From Cohnella baijiui (GTDB taxonomy: Bacteria; Bacillota; Bacilli; Paenibacillales; Paenibacillaceae), in NCBI RefSeq assembly GCF_020731285.1, contig NZ_JAJFOW010000005.1:62001-126000 (forward strand): a DNA stretch of 64,000 nt, given 5' to 3'. A program made the translations under genes and the position numbers. Shown here one piece after another: positions 8,467-18,074 of this stretch (positions within the stretch are counted from its first letter, which is position 1; every line of letters starts with the position of its first letter). The notes below the pieces were generated by a model. That model had not been told where the DNA came from and did no database searches. It saw nothing but the letters and a program-made list of their open reading frames with translations.

Positions 8467-9129
8467 ATGGAATTCTGGGAAAATACCGTCGTGTTCGCGC
8501 AAATCGTCTTGATCAATCTGCTGCTGAGCGGCGACAACGCCATCGTCATCGCGTTGGCCGGCCGACGCCTTCCGCCCGGACAGCGCCAGGCCGCCGTCTG
8601 GTGGGGAGCGGCTGCGGCCGTCGTCCTGCGCTGCGCGCTCACGATCGTCGCCGTGGCGCTGCTCAACATCCCATACTTGCAAACCGCGGGCGCCTTCCTG
8701 CTGCTCGGCATCGCGCTCAAGCTGCTGCTCGACCAAAAGGGGGGGCACGAGACGCGGGCGGCTTCTACGTTGGCGGGCGCCGTATGGACGATCGTCGTCG
8801 CCGACTTCGTCATGAGCCTGGACAACGTGCTCGCCGTGGCGGCCGTCGCCGACGGAGACATCGTGCTGCTCGTCATCGGAATCGCCATGAGCATTCCCAT
8901 TATTATCTGGGGAAGCTCGTTCATTATGCGGCTGCTGGACCGGTTCCCTTTTCTCGTTTATATCGGCGGCGCGCTGCTCGCATACGCGGCCGGAGAGATG
9001 CTGCTGAAGGACCGCGGACTCGCACCGCTGTTGGAACGGCTGAACGCCGACGCGCACCGGGCGCTGCCCTTCGCCGTCGTTGCGCTGCTGCTGGCGCTGG
9101 CGCTATGGATGCGCCGCAGCAAACACTAG
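8467..9129 (+). CDS. TerC family integral membrane protein (YjbE-like)
   Basis: This 220-residue polytopic membrane protein carries both TerC acidic motifs: LLSGDNAIVIALAGR in the first helix region and DFVMSLDNVLAVAA in the fourth. The ATG at 8467 has an AAAGGGGG SD site 8 bases upstream. It is a paralogue of the divergent neighbour ending at 7624. The two share the intergenic region 8335-8466, in which I do not see a yybP-ykoY manganese riboswitch. A role in Mn homeostasis is inferred from the family. Confidence 0.88.
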   Translation: MEFWENTVVFAQIVLINLLLSGDNAIVIALAGRRLPPGQRQAAVWWGAAAAVVLRCALTIVAVALLNIPYLQTAGAFLLLGIALKLLLDQKGGHETRAASTLAGAVWTIVVADFVMSLDNVLAVAAVADGDIVLLVIGIAMSIPIIIWGSSFIMRLLDRFPFLVYIGGALLAYAAGEMLLKDRGLAPLLERLNADAHRALPFAVVALLLALALWMRRSKH

Positions 9130-9307
9130 CCCGAGAGCGGACAAGCGTCCGGCTTTGTGACTTTTTGGTGGATTTTTAAAGCGTCGAACTGGTTTTTTAC
9201 CCCAACTTCCGATACACTATAGGGCAAAAGGTGTCGCGGAACGGCATCGCAAGAGTACAGCCTGTCCGAACGATCATAGTCAGATTGGAAGAAGTGGGGG
9301 AGCCGTC

Positions 9308-9793
9308 GTGAACAAGCAATCCGCCGCAGTCGGCGTTTTGGTGTTGGCCGCGGGTTTGATTATTTTGCTCGGTAAGCTGGGCGTCTTCACCGTGATCGGG
9401 GTCGTGTTTTGGCCGCTCGCGGTGCTGGTGACCGGGATATTGCTGCATGTGCTATACTTCGGCCGGGTACTGCCGGCCATCACGCTGGTCCCGGCCGGCA
9501 TCCTGACGGCCGTGTCGATCCTGCTCATGATCGGCAATTGGTTCGGATGGGGAACGATGAAATACATGTGGCCGCTGTTCCTGCTGGCGGTCGCGATCGG
9601 ACTGTACGAATATTACGTCTTCGGCTTCGTTCGCAACCGGGCGGTATGGACGGCGGCGATGGGGCTCGCGGGCATCTCCGTGCTGCTGTTCCTCATGACG
9701 CTGCTGTGGACGTGGGGCGTTTACCTGATCGCTCTGCTGCTGATCGGCTTCGGCATCTGGCTCGTCATGCGGCGCCCGAGACGCCTGCGCTGA
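9308..9793 (+). CDS. Small polytopic membrane protein (LiaI/LiaF transmembrane-like)
   Basis: This 161-residue protein is almost entirely hydrophobic, with about five membrane segments, many Trp/Gly/Phe residues and a basic C-terminus (MRRPRRLR). The opening GVLVLAAGLIILLGKLGVF resembles the repeated transmembrane unit found at the N-terminus of LiaF-like and DUF5668 proteins, but no cytoplasmic domain follows. The GTG start at 9308 is preceded by GGGGGAG. No partner genes indicate a function. Confidence 0.7.
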   Translation: MNKQSAAVGVLVLAAGLIILLGKLGVFTVIGVVFWPLAVLVTGILLHVLYFGRVLPAITLVPAGILTAVSILLMIGNWFGWGTMKYMWPLFLLAVAIGLYEYYVFGFVRNRAVWTAAMGLAGISVLLFLMTLLWTWGVYLIALLLIGFGIWLVMRRPRRLR

Positions 9794-9816
9794 GGCGGCG
9801 TCCCTATTTTGGATGC

Positions 9817-9845
9817 TTGGCAATTGCTTATGCTTAGCGTATAAT
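9817..9845 (+). promoter_or_regulatory. Sigma-A promoter of typA
   Basis: A -35 TTGGCA (9817-9822), an exact 17-bp spacer and a -10 TATAAT (9840-9845) lie 144 bp upstream of typA. The leader that follows holds an imperfect hairpin (AGAAACGTCG with CGACGTTTTCT, about 9858-9888). Confidence 0.85.
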
Positions 9846-9988
9846 ACAAGGGATGTAGAGAAACGTCGGCCTCGCGTCGACGTTTTCTGTTGATGCACGA
9901 ACGTTAACCGTCGGAGCCGGCCGCCCATATTGCGGAAGGCGCCGCGGATGATGCCCTATACAGAGAAGAACCCATAAGGAGTGGAATT

Positions 9989-11830
<1,842 letters not shown>

Positions 11831-11875
11831 CGCCGGCGTTTCGCGCCGTTTCCGCAGGCGCGGAGGAGGGGTAGC

Positions 11876-12181
11876 ATGCAGCATTGGTTTCACGAGCATC
11901 CCATCGTTTCCTATCTGCTGATTCTCGCGTTTACGATCTATATTTTTAACGCCGTCTTTCGAATGGGCCGCTTGCCGATCCTGAAGGAAGTCATCGTCCA
12001 CGTCATCATGGCGCTCGGCTGCCTTATCCTTCTGCTCCTGCAGCTGGACAAGCTGCCGATCATCCAGTGCATGGCCGTCGCCGTCGTCATGATGCTCATG
12101 CTGCGCGGGCGCCAAATGTACGACAAATGGAGAGCCAAGCGCGGAGGAGACGCCGTCAAGCAATCCGAATCGCCGCGTTGA
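11876..12181 (+). CDS. ylaH: YlaH-like membrane protein
   Basis: This 101-residue protein has two or three transmembrane segments (about 11-28, 42-60 and 62-80) and a basic C-terminal tail (YDKWRAKRGG). Sequence features (MGRLPILKEVIVHVIMALG) and position directly after typA agree with YlaH of Bacillus. The role of the family is unknown. The ATG follows a GGAGGGG SD site. It begins a probable run ylaH - unknown gene - LCP with short gaps. Confidence 0.8.
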   Translation: MQHWFHEHPIVSYLLILAFTIYIFNAVFRMGRLPILKEVIVHVIMALGCLILLLLQLDKLPIIQCMAVAVVMMLMLRGRQMYDKWRAKRGGDAVKQSESPR

Positions 12182-12215
12182 CGACGACCGCCGATCCCGG
12201 CGGGAGGGGGAAGCC

Positions 12216-12524
12216 GTGATGCGTTTGATGGATGCGTTGTTTTATTGGCTGCAGTTGAAATGGATGACCCTCGCCCGGCCGGACGATCAAGCCGCCCGGG
12301 ATTCTCTTTCTTTTTTCGCGCAGATTTTGTCGGAAGACCACGAACTGGCGTCGTTCGAAATTACGGGCGAAGAGCGGGGCAAGATCTACGTGACGTATAC
12401 GTCCCCGTCCGAGCCGGGCAAGACCGTCTGGTTCGATCGGGAGGCTGTCGAACAGCTGGAGAACGACATGCCCGGAGACTCTCGGGACTCCGAGGAAGAC
12501 GAAGACGACAGCGAGGTGACTTGA
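12216..12524 (+). CDS. Conserved-context hypothetical protein, acidic tail
   Basis: I do not recognise this 102-residue protein. It has no membrane helix or signal peptide. The middle reads as a small alpha/beta fold (SFEITGEERGKIYVTYTSP) and the last 20 residues are strongly acidic. The start is GTG at 12216 or the adjacent in-frame ATG at 12219, both served by GGGAGGGGG. It sits 34 bp after ylaH and its stop directly abuts the LCP start, so it is probably co-transcribed and translationally coupled. B. subtilis has the unrelated zinc-finger gene ylaI at this place. Confidence 0.7.
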   Translation: MMRLMDALFYWLQLKWMTLARPDDQAARDSLSFFAQILSEDHELASFEITGEERGKIYVTYTSPSEPGKTVWFDREAVEQLENDMPGDSRDSEEDEDDSEVT

Positions 12525-13634
12525 TTGAGCTACGATTCTTCGCTGCCGCCGCGAACGCGGCCGAGCGGACAACCGCAGCGGCCGCCCAAGTCGCGGCAGC
12601 CCAAGCCGAAGCCGCGCAAAAAACGGCGTTTGGCCAAGTTCTTATTCGGATTTTTCCTCATGATCATTCTCGGCCTTGGCGCGTATGCGGTCTATCTCTA
12701 TACCGAGCTGGACGGCGCGCTGAAAGAGTCGTCCTCGGGGGCGACTTCGCAGACGGTGCCGTCCGCCGAACGCGCCCAGGTCAAGCCGATCGCCATCGTG
12801 CTGCTCGGCATGGATTATCGGCCGAAGATCGGCGGCATGAATACCGACGTCATGATGGTGGCGGCATTTAATCCCCATTCGAAAACGGCCACGGTCGTCT
12901 CGATTCCGCGGGATTCGGAGCTCGGAATGAAAGGCTACGTCGAACAAAAGGTGAATCAGTTCTACGCCGGCTTCCATCGCACGGCGCGGACGAAGGAAGG
13001 CCTGAAGGACGCTGCAGCCGACGCTTACGCGCGGGACAAAACCCGTGAGATGCTGGGAAAGTACTTCGGCATCGACATCGACTACACGGCCGTGTTGAAC
13101 TTTCAAGGCTTCGTCGACGTCATCGACAAGCTCGGGGGCGTCAATGTCACGGTCGACAAAAATATGAAATACGTCGATAACGCGGACGGCACGAACATCG
13201 ATTTGAAAGCCGGCGAGCAAACGCTGAACGGCGAAGACGCGCTCGGTTTTGTCCGCTACCGCAAGTCGAACCGCGGAACGGCGCCTTCGAGCGACTTCGA
13301 GCGCAACGAAAGGCAGAGCCAGGTGCTCGGCGCGATCGTCGACAAGATGAAATCGGTAGGCGGGGCGATCAAATTGGGCGGCGTCATCGACGTCGCGGGC
13401 AAAAATCTCATTACCGACATCCCGCAAGCCCAAATCATGAATATCTTGAAAACGTACTACGACATCAATCGCGAGGACACCCGCTTCCTGCCGCTGACCG
13501 GCGACTGGAAAAGTCCGTACGTGTATTTGGATGCCAAGTCGGTCGAAGCCGCCAAGCAGGCGCTGGCCGAAGAGCTGTCGAGCGAAGGACGGCCCAAGAC
13601 GTCGGACTCCGCTTCGCCTTCCGTTACGAAATGA
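12525..13634 (+). CDS. LytR-CpsA-Psr (LCP) family wall-polymer ligase
   Basis: This 369-residue protein has a basic Pro/Lys-rich cytoplasmic tail (1-36), one transmembrane helix (about 38-60) and an extracellular LCP domain (about 85-300). Conserved segments are VLLGMD, MNTDVMMVAAFNP, VVSIPRDSE and the polyprenyl-phosphate-binding FVRYRKS. LCP enzymes transfer undecaprenyl-linked glycopolymers such as teichoic or teichuronic acids to peptidoglycan. The start is a TTG immediately after the upstream stop, with GAGGTGA as SD. Which polymer it attaches cannot be told from the sequence. Confidence 0.92.
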   Translation: MSYDSSLPPRTRPSGQPQRPPKSRQPKPKPRKKRRLAKFLFGFFLMIILGLGAYAVYLYTELDGALKESSSGATSQTVPSAERAQVKPIAIVLLGMDYRPKIGGMNTDVMMVAAFNPHSKTATVVSIPRDSELGMKGYVEQKVNQFYAGFHRTARTKEGLKDAAADAYARDKTREMLGKYFGIDIDYTAVLNFQGFVDVIDKLGGVNVTVDKNMKYVDNADGTNIDLKAGEQTLNGEDALGFVRYRKSNRGTAPSSDFERNERQSQVLGAIVDKMKSVGGAIKLGGVIDVAGKNLITDIPQAQIMNILKTYYDINREDTRFLPLTGDWKSPYVYLDAKSVEAAKQALAEELSSEGRPKTSDSASPSVTK

Positions 13635-13776
13635 CCCGCCGAAGAAGGCTTCCTCCTTTTCCGTTCAGGCACATGGCGATTGGAACCCGAATCGGCCATA
13701 TGCTATACTGAGGACAGATCGGTATGGCAGGCAGGCCGCTTCACTTCGGATCATTTCGGACGAGGGAGGGTTGCGC

Positions 13777-13929
13777 ATGGCGGAGATGTTAACGTTGGAC
13801 AGCCGCGCCGTCGCACGATGCCCGGCCAGACGTCCGGCCTCGCCCGGTCGCAATCGCTTTTACCTGCAATCGCCTATGTCATTCCTGCGCCAGACGGACA
13901 AGTCGTCCGCGCGCGTGAAAGCCCAGTGA
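13777..13929 (+). CDS. Possible small protein (50 aa)
   Basis: A 50-residue frame starts at an ATG at 13777 with a strong GAGGGAGGG SD site 7 bases upstream. It ends in a TGA that is itself the last base-pairs of the terminator stem at 13918-13946. The peptide is Arg/Pro/Ser-rich, without a membrane segment or any domain I recognise. The SD and the terminator argue for a transcribed unit. The composition could equally be that of noncoding DNA, so coding status is uncertain. Confidence 0.35.
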   Translation: MAEMLTLDSRAVARCPARRPASPGRNRFYLQSPMSFLRQTDKSSARVKAQ

Positions 13930-13948
13930 GCTGATCACTGGGCTTTTT
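13918..13948. terminator. Bidirectional terminator
   Basis: AAAGCCCAGTGA (13918-13929) pairs perfectly with TCACTGGGCTTT (13935-13946) around a 5-nt loop, with T/A runs on both sides. It lies between the rightward LCP region and the leftward ylaJ-like gene. Confidence 0.88.
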
Positions 13949-13987
13949 GCGTCTTCCGGGGCGTTGCGGCCGCCCCGCGTAGCCGGG

Positions 13988-14578
13988 CTACTTGACGGCG
14001 TGAGGCGGCGTATGGAGATGCTTGGCACTGACGCCTCCGCCGACGTTGTCCGGCGAAGCCGGGGGGACGATGCTGCGCGGAAGCTGGGGCACGAGGCGGC
14101 CGACGATGTCGGCCAGCTCTTCGGTGAAGCCCGCGATCGGGCGCCCCCGCTTCGTATCGGCCCGGATCTCCCGGACCCGCTGGGCCAGATCCACGTCGGC
14201 CGTGACGAGCGCGTCGATGCCGTACGGGTCTTTGCGGAACGCTTCGGCTACCGCGTATTTGACGGTGCCGACGCGCGACCGCTCCATCGTCGGATCCACG
14301 TCGATGCCCACGATGGCGTATTTGCCGAAGACGACGCAGTTGGCGCCCCGCACGCCTTTGACGCCGCGGGCCAGCTGTTCGAGATGCGCCGCCACCGCCT
14401 TCGGATCGCGAATCGGACTGCGGCCGTCTTCGCCGGGCGTCGTGCTCTGCACCTTGACGCGCGGATCGTTCGTCGTAGAAGGGGAGGCGTGCTTGTTCGC
14501 GCAGCCGGTAGCCGCGAGCAGGACCGACGCGGCAAGCAGGCATACCGCACCGCCGCGCGTATTCAACTTCCAATTCAT
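13988..14578 (-). CDS. ylaJ: YhcN/YlaJ family sporulation lipoprotein
   Basis: This 196-residue protein has a lipoprotein signal peptide ending in LLAATGC (cysteine at about residue 26). The YhcN/YlaJ domain follows: AVAAHLEQLARGVKGVRGANCVV, then a VGIDVDPTM strand and a helix rich in charged residues. Family members are spore-associated lipoproteins with roles in spore germination or structure. Its position ahead of phoH matches ylaJ-ylaK in B. subtilis, but here the gene is inverted relative to its neighbours. Confidence 0.88.
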   Translation of the reverse strand: MNWKLNTRGGAVCLLAASVLLAATGCANKHASPSTTNDPRVKVQSTTPGEDGRSPIRDPKAVAAHLEQLARGVKGVRGANCVVFGKYAIVGIDVDPTMERSRVGTVKYAVAEAFRKDPYGIDALVTADVDLAQRVREIRADTKRGRPIAGFTEELADIVGRLVPQLPRSIVPPASPDNVGGGVSAKHLHTPPHAVK

Positions 14579-14745
14579 TTTCCGTTCACCGTCCTTAGGG
14601 TAAATGCTGTGAAGGAGGGATGCCCGGAAAGCGCGGCAAGCGCCGCCGCTGCTTTCGAGATCGCCCGTATCTGTCCTTATTGTTCCCCGTCGCCCGTCGG
14701 CTATGTAATTTCGCCAAAATCCGTCGAACCCGGGAGGGACCGCCG

Positions 14746-16080
14746 TTGAAGAAAATTTACGTACTCGATACGAACGTGCTGCTTCACGATCCGCTCGCGA
14801 TGTTCTCTTTCGACGAGAACGAAGTCGTCATTCCTTCGGTCGTGCTCGAGGAGATCGATTCCAAGAAGCGTCTGGCCGACGAGATCGGGCGCAACGCCCG
14901 GTTCGTCTCCCGCGAATTGGACCGCATGCGGACGTTGGGGCATCTGCACAACGGGGTCGCTTTGGAAAACGGAGGCATCCTGAAGGTTGAGATGAACCAC
15001 CGCCGTTTCGTCCGCGTTCAGGAATTGTTCGGGGAGATGACCAACGACAACCGCATCCTCGCGGTGGCGTTGAATTATCATATGGAGGAGCAGGATCAGC
15101 CGGAGTCCGCGCGGCCCGTTATCCTGGTCAGCAAGGACGTTCTCGTCCGCGTCAAGGCCGACGTGCTCGGCATTACGGCGGAGGATTATTTGTCGGACCG
15201 GATCGTTTCGCCGTCCGATCATTATACGGGGCACTTGACGCTTCACGTTCACCCGTCGCTCATCGACGAATTTTATACGTACCGGTTTCTCGGCGTGAAC
15301 CAAATGCACCTGGGCCAGCGCCTGCACCCGAACGAGTTCGTCATCTTGCGGGATGAGCTCGGCACGTCCAAGTCCGCGCTGCTGAAGGTGAGCCAGGACG
15401 GACAGCGGCTCGAGCCGCTTCATCTGAGCAACGAACCGGCCTGGGGCATCACGGCCCGCAACGCGCAGCAGCGGATGGCGCTCGAGCTGCTGCTGAACGA
15501 CGATATTCCGCTCGTTACGCTGACGGGGCGCGCCGGTACGGGCAAGACGCTCATCACGCTTGCCGCCGGCTTGCTGAAGGTGGAGGACGAACACAAGTAC
15601 AAAAAACTGCTGATCGCCCGTCCGGTCGTGCCGATGGGCAAGGATATCGGCTATTTGCCGGGCGAGAAGGAGGAGAAGCTGCGGCCGTGGATGCAGCCGA
15701 TCTACGATAACCTGGAATACTTGTTCGATACGAAGAAATCGGGGGATCTGGACAAAATTCTGATGGGACTCGGCAGCATCCAGGTGGAGGCGCTGACCTA
15801 CATCCGGGGGCGGTCGATCCCGGGGCAGTTCATCATAATCGACGAAGCGCAAAACTTGAGCAAGCATGAGGTCAAGACGATCGTCTCCCGCGTCGGCGAG
15901 AACAGCAAAATCGTCCTGCTCGGCGATCCCGAGCAGATCGATCATCCCTATCTCGACGCGCAGAGCAACGGGCTAACCTACTTGGTGGAGAGCTTCAAGG
16001 CGGAAGGCATCAGCGGCCACGTGACGCTGGAAAAGGGGGAACGCTCCAAGCTGGCGCAGCTCGCCGCCGAGAAGCTCTGA
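14746..16080 (+). CDS. phoH: PIN-PhoH ATPase (YlaK-type)
   Basis: This 444-residue protein fuses a PIN-like nuclease domain (about 1-150, opening YVLDTNVLLHDP with further conserved acidic residues such as EEID) to a PhoH ATPase. The ATPase has a Walker A GRAGTGKT near 261 and a Walker B IIIDEAQN near 366. PIN-PhoH proteins are RNA helicase/ribonuclease-like enzymes. The frame is open upstream to 14620, but the TTG at 14746 has a GGGAGGGA SD site and begins exactly where the family does. Synteny with ylaK supports the call. Confidence 0.92.
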   Translation: MKKIYVLDTNVLLHDPLAMFSFDENEVVIPSVVLEEIDSKKRLADEIGRNARFVSRELDRMRTLGHLHNGVALENGGILKVEMNHRRFVRVQELFGEMTNDNRILAVALNYHMEEQDQPESARPVILVSKDVLVRVKADVLGITAEDYLSDRIVSPSDHYTGHLTLHVHPSLIDEFYTYRFLGVNQMHLGQRLHPNEFVILRDELGTSKSALLKVSQDGQRLEPLHLSNEPAWGITARNAQQRMALELLLNDDIPLVTLTGRAGTGKTLITLAAGLLKVEDEHKYKKLLIARPVVPMGKDIGYLPGEKEEKLRPWMQPIYDNLEYLFDTKKSGDLDKILMGLGSIQVEALTYIRGRSIPGQFIIIDEAQNLSKHEVKTIVSRVGENSKIVLLGDPEQIDHPYLDAQSNGLTYLVESFKAEGISGHVTLEKGERSKLAQLAAEKL

Positions 16081-16107
16081 GCCCGGCGGGGATGCCGGGC
16101 GGCGAAG

Positions 16108-16605
16108 TTAGTCCGCGAGCCACACGGCCTCGCAGCCGTAGATTCGCGCGACCCGATCGGCGAGTTCGGTCAGGGGCCGAGGGAGGGCGTGCCACTCGTC
16201 GCCGTCGTCTCCCGCCATAGACACGATGAGATGCTCGTCGAGCTGGAGAAGGGCCGGGGCGGGTTCCGCCGCCGGCCCTTGCCGCGCGAGGCGGAAGAGA
16301 GCGGCTTGTCCCAGATCGAGGTAGACGCGGCCTTCGGAAGTTTCGATCGCGTAGTCCGCGTAATCCGGTCCCGGACGGACGCCGGCAGCCGGCAGCAGCA
16401 GGAGCGGGACGGGATCGGCCGGAACGCGGTAATGCGCCAGCAAATCCGTGACGCCGGGGACGGACGCCGGATCGTCCAGAACGAGCAGCTCCTTGCGGCG
16501 GTCGAACAGAACGGTCCGCTCCGCAATGCCTTTGACGATTTGGGCGTAGTAGCCGGGGAGCTTACCCTCCGGCAGACGCATCTCGATGCCGTGCAAGCGT
16601 CGCAC
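16108..16605 (-). CDS. ylaL: YlaL-like hypothetical protein
   Basis: This 165-residue soluble protein has no obvious catalytic motif. The opening (LPEGKLPGYYAQIVKGIAERTVLFDRR) and its place beside phoH suggest B. subtilis YlaL; the name rests mainly on synteny and length. The start is a GTG at 16605 preceded by GGAGGAAA. It converges on phoH with a 27-bp gap. No function is known. Confidence 0.65.
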   Translation of the reverse strand: MRRLHGIEMRLPEGKLPGYYAQIVKGIAERTVLFDRRKELLVLDDPASVPGVTDLLAHYRVPADPVPLLLLPAAGVRPGPDYADYAIETSEGRVYLDLGQAALFRLARQGPAAEPAPALLQLDEHLIVSMAGDDGDEWHALPRPLTELADRVARIYGCEAVWLAD

Positions 16606-16751
16606 GCGATTTCCTCCTTCGGGGTTTCATTCTCGCCCACGCTAGTATACCACGATAAAGCGGTTGCAAAAAAAGCGCGACTTTCGCATACGTACCTGCT
16701 ATCATGAAAGGATATACGAAGCTTCGCGGACGAGCGGGAAGGGAGGCCGTC

Positions 16752-18074
16752 GTGGCACGACGCAAGACAGTCTTGATCATCCTGGCGTTGGGATTGATGG
16801 TTCTGCTGGTTTCGCCGTGGGCGTCCGCCCCTTCGTCGAAGACGCCGCCCGCCGCGCTGCCCGCGAACGGCGCCGAGGCGACGCCGCCCGCGCCGGCCGA
16901 AGCGGAGGAAGCGGCCGATCTGCGCGCGGTGGCGGTGGCGGACGAAGCGGATTTCGCAACGCTGGAGAAGCAGAACGCGAAATTCGCCTTGCGTTACCCG
17001 GACATTCGCGTGACGCTGACGCGCGTCGATCCGAAGGTGGCCGGACCCTTGCTCGACAGCCGACTGGACGACGGGCGCGCGGCCGATCTCGCTCTTGTGC
17101 CCGGCGAATGGGTGAAGACGCTGGCCGTCTCCGGCGCGATTCTGCCTGCCGACGCGGCTTTCGTCGGGGAGGCGCTGTCCGACCAGTTCAACGCCGTTGC
17201 CGCACCGCTCAAATGGAACGACTACACCTGGGGCGTCCCGCGCAGCATGGACCCGTACGTGCTCGTCTGGAACCGGAACGTGCTGGGCTCCTTGCGCCGC
17301 GAGGACGGCAGTCCCCTGGATCGTCCGCAACGCGCGGAGGATTGGGAGGCGCTGCCCAAGCGCTTGCGGGATGCGGGCAGCGGCGCCGCCTGGCTGGCGC
17401 TCGACGCGAGCGATCCGTTCGCGGTGATGAGCTGGCTCGGCGCGGCCGCCGGCGAACGCGCCGACGTTCTTCCGGGCGATCAAGGCAAGGCCTGGACCGG
17501 ACAAGCGCTGGAAGGGCTGCTCGCGATGCCGCCGGAAGACCGGCTCGGCATTCGCGCAGAGGCGCCGGACGCCGCCTTCTGGGCGTCGTTCGCTGCTGGC
17601 GGGACGCTCGCGGCAGTCGTCCGCCATTCGGTCGCGACCGCCGGGATCGCGGCGCTGCCGAAGTCCGACGCCGAGGCGCTCGAGATCGACCGCACGGCCT
17701 GGCAGCGGCCCTTCATCTGGACGGCCGGCGAGAGTTTTGTCCTGTCCGCCCGCACACTCCACGAAGAGGCCGCGCGAACCTGGATGGCGTACATGACCGA
17801 TGCCGCCCATCAGCTCGAAAATTACGAGGAGACGGGCCGGCTTCCCGCGTATCCTTCGCTATATACGGCCCGCAACGGCGTCTCTCCCAATCTCGCGAAC
17901 GTGTCCTTGTCGTCGTTTCCGAATCAGGCCCCGTCCGCGACGGGGCCCGAGGTCCCGATCCGCCTGAGGCGGCTTACGGGGTTATGGGAGGAATGGCTGG
18001 ACGGCCGGATCGGCGTCGAGGCGTGGAAGCAGCGCTGGCCCGCTTCATTTGCCGAGTTTGAGGCGAATGGTTAG
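16752..18074 (+). CDS. Extracellular solute-binding-like protein without lipobox
   Basis: This 440-residue protein has an N-terminal membrane/signal segment (about 5-25), an Ala/Pro-rich linker (30-60), and then a fold resembling family 1 solute-binding proteins: VAVADEADFATLEKQN, RYPDIRVTLTRVD, APLKWNDYTWGVPRSMDPYVLVWNR. Unlike most Gram-positive binding proteins it has no lipobox cysteine, and no permease or ATPase gene is adjacent. It may therefore be a released or helix-anchored sensor-like protein. I start at the GTG at 16752 (GGGAGG SD), not the ATG at 16704. Its 3' end overlaps the convergent next gene by 30 bp. Confidence 0.72.
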   Translation: MARRKTVLIILALGLMVLLVSPWASAPSSKTPPAALPANGAEATPPAPAEAEEAADLRAVAVADEADFATLEKQNAKFALRYPDIRVTLTRVDPKVAGPLLDSRLDDGRAADLALVPGEWVKTLAVSGAILPADAAFVGEALSDQFNAVAAPLKWNDYTWGVPRSMDPYVLVWNRNVLGSLRREDGSPLDRPQRAEDWEALPKRLRDAGSGAAWLALDASDPFAVMSWLGAAAGERADVLPGDQGKAWTGQALEGLLAMPPEDRLGIRAEAPDAAFWASFAAGGTLAAVVRHSVATAGIAALPKSDAEALEIDRTAWQRPFIWTAGESFVLSARTLHEEAARTWMAYMTDAAHQLENYEETGRLPAYPSLYTARNGVSPNLANVSLSSFPNQAPSATGPEVPIRLRRLTGLWEEWLDGRIGVEAWKQRWPASFAEFEANG

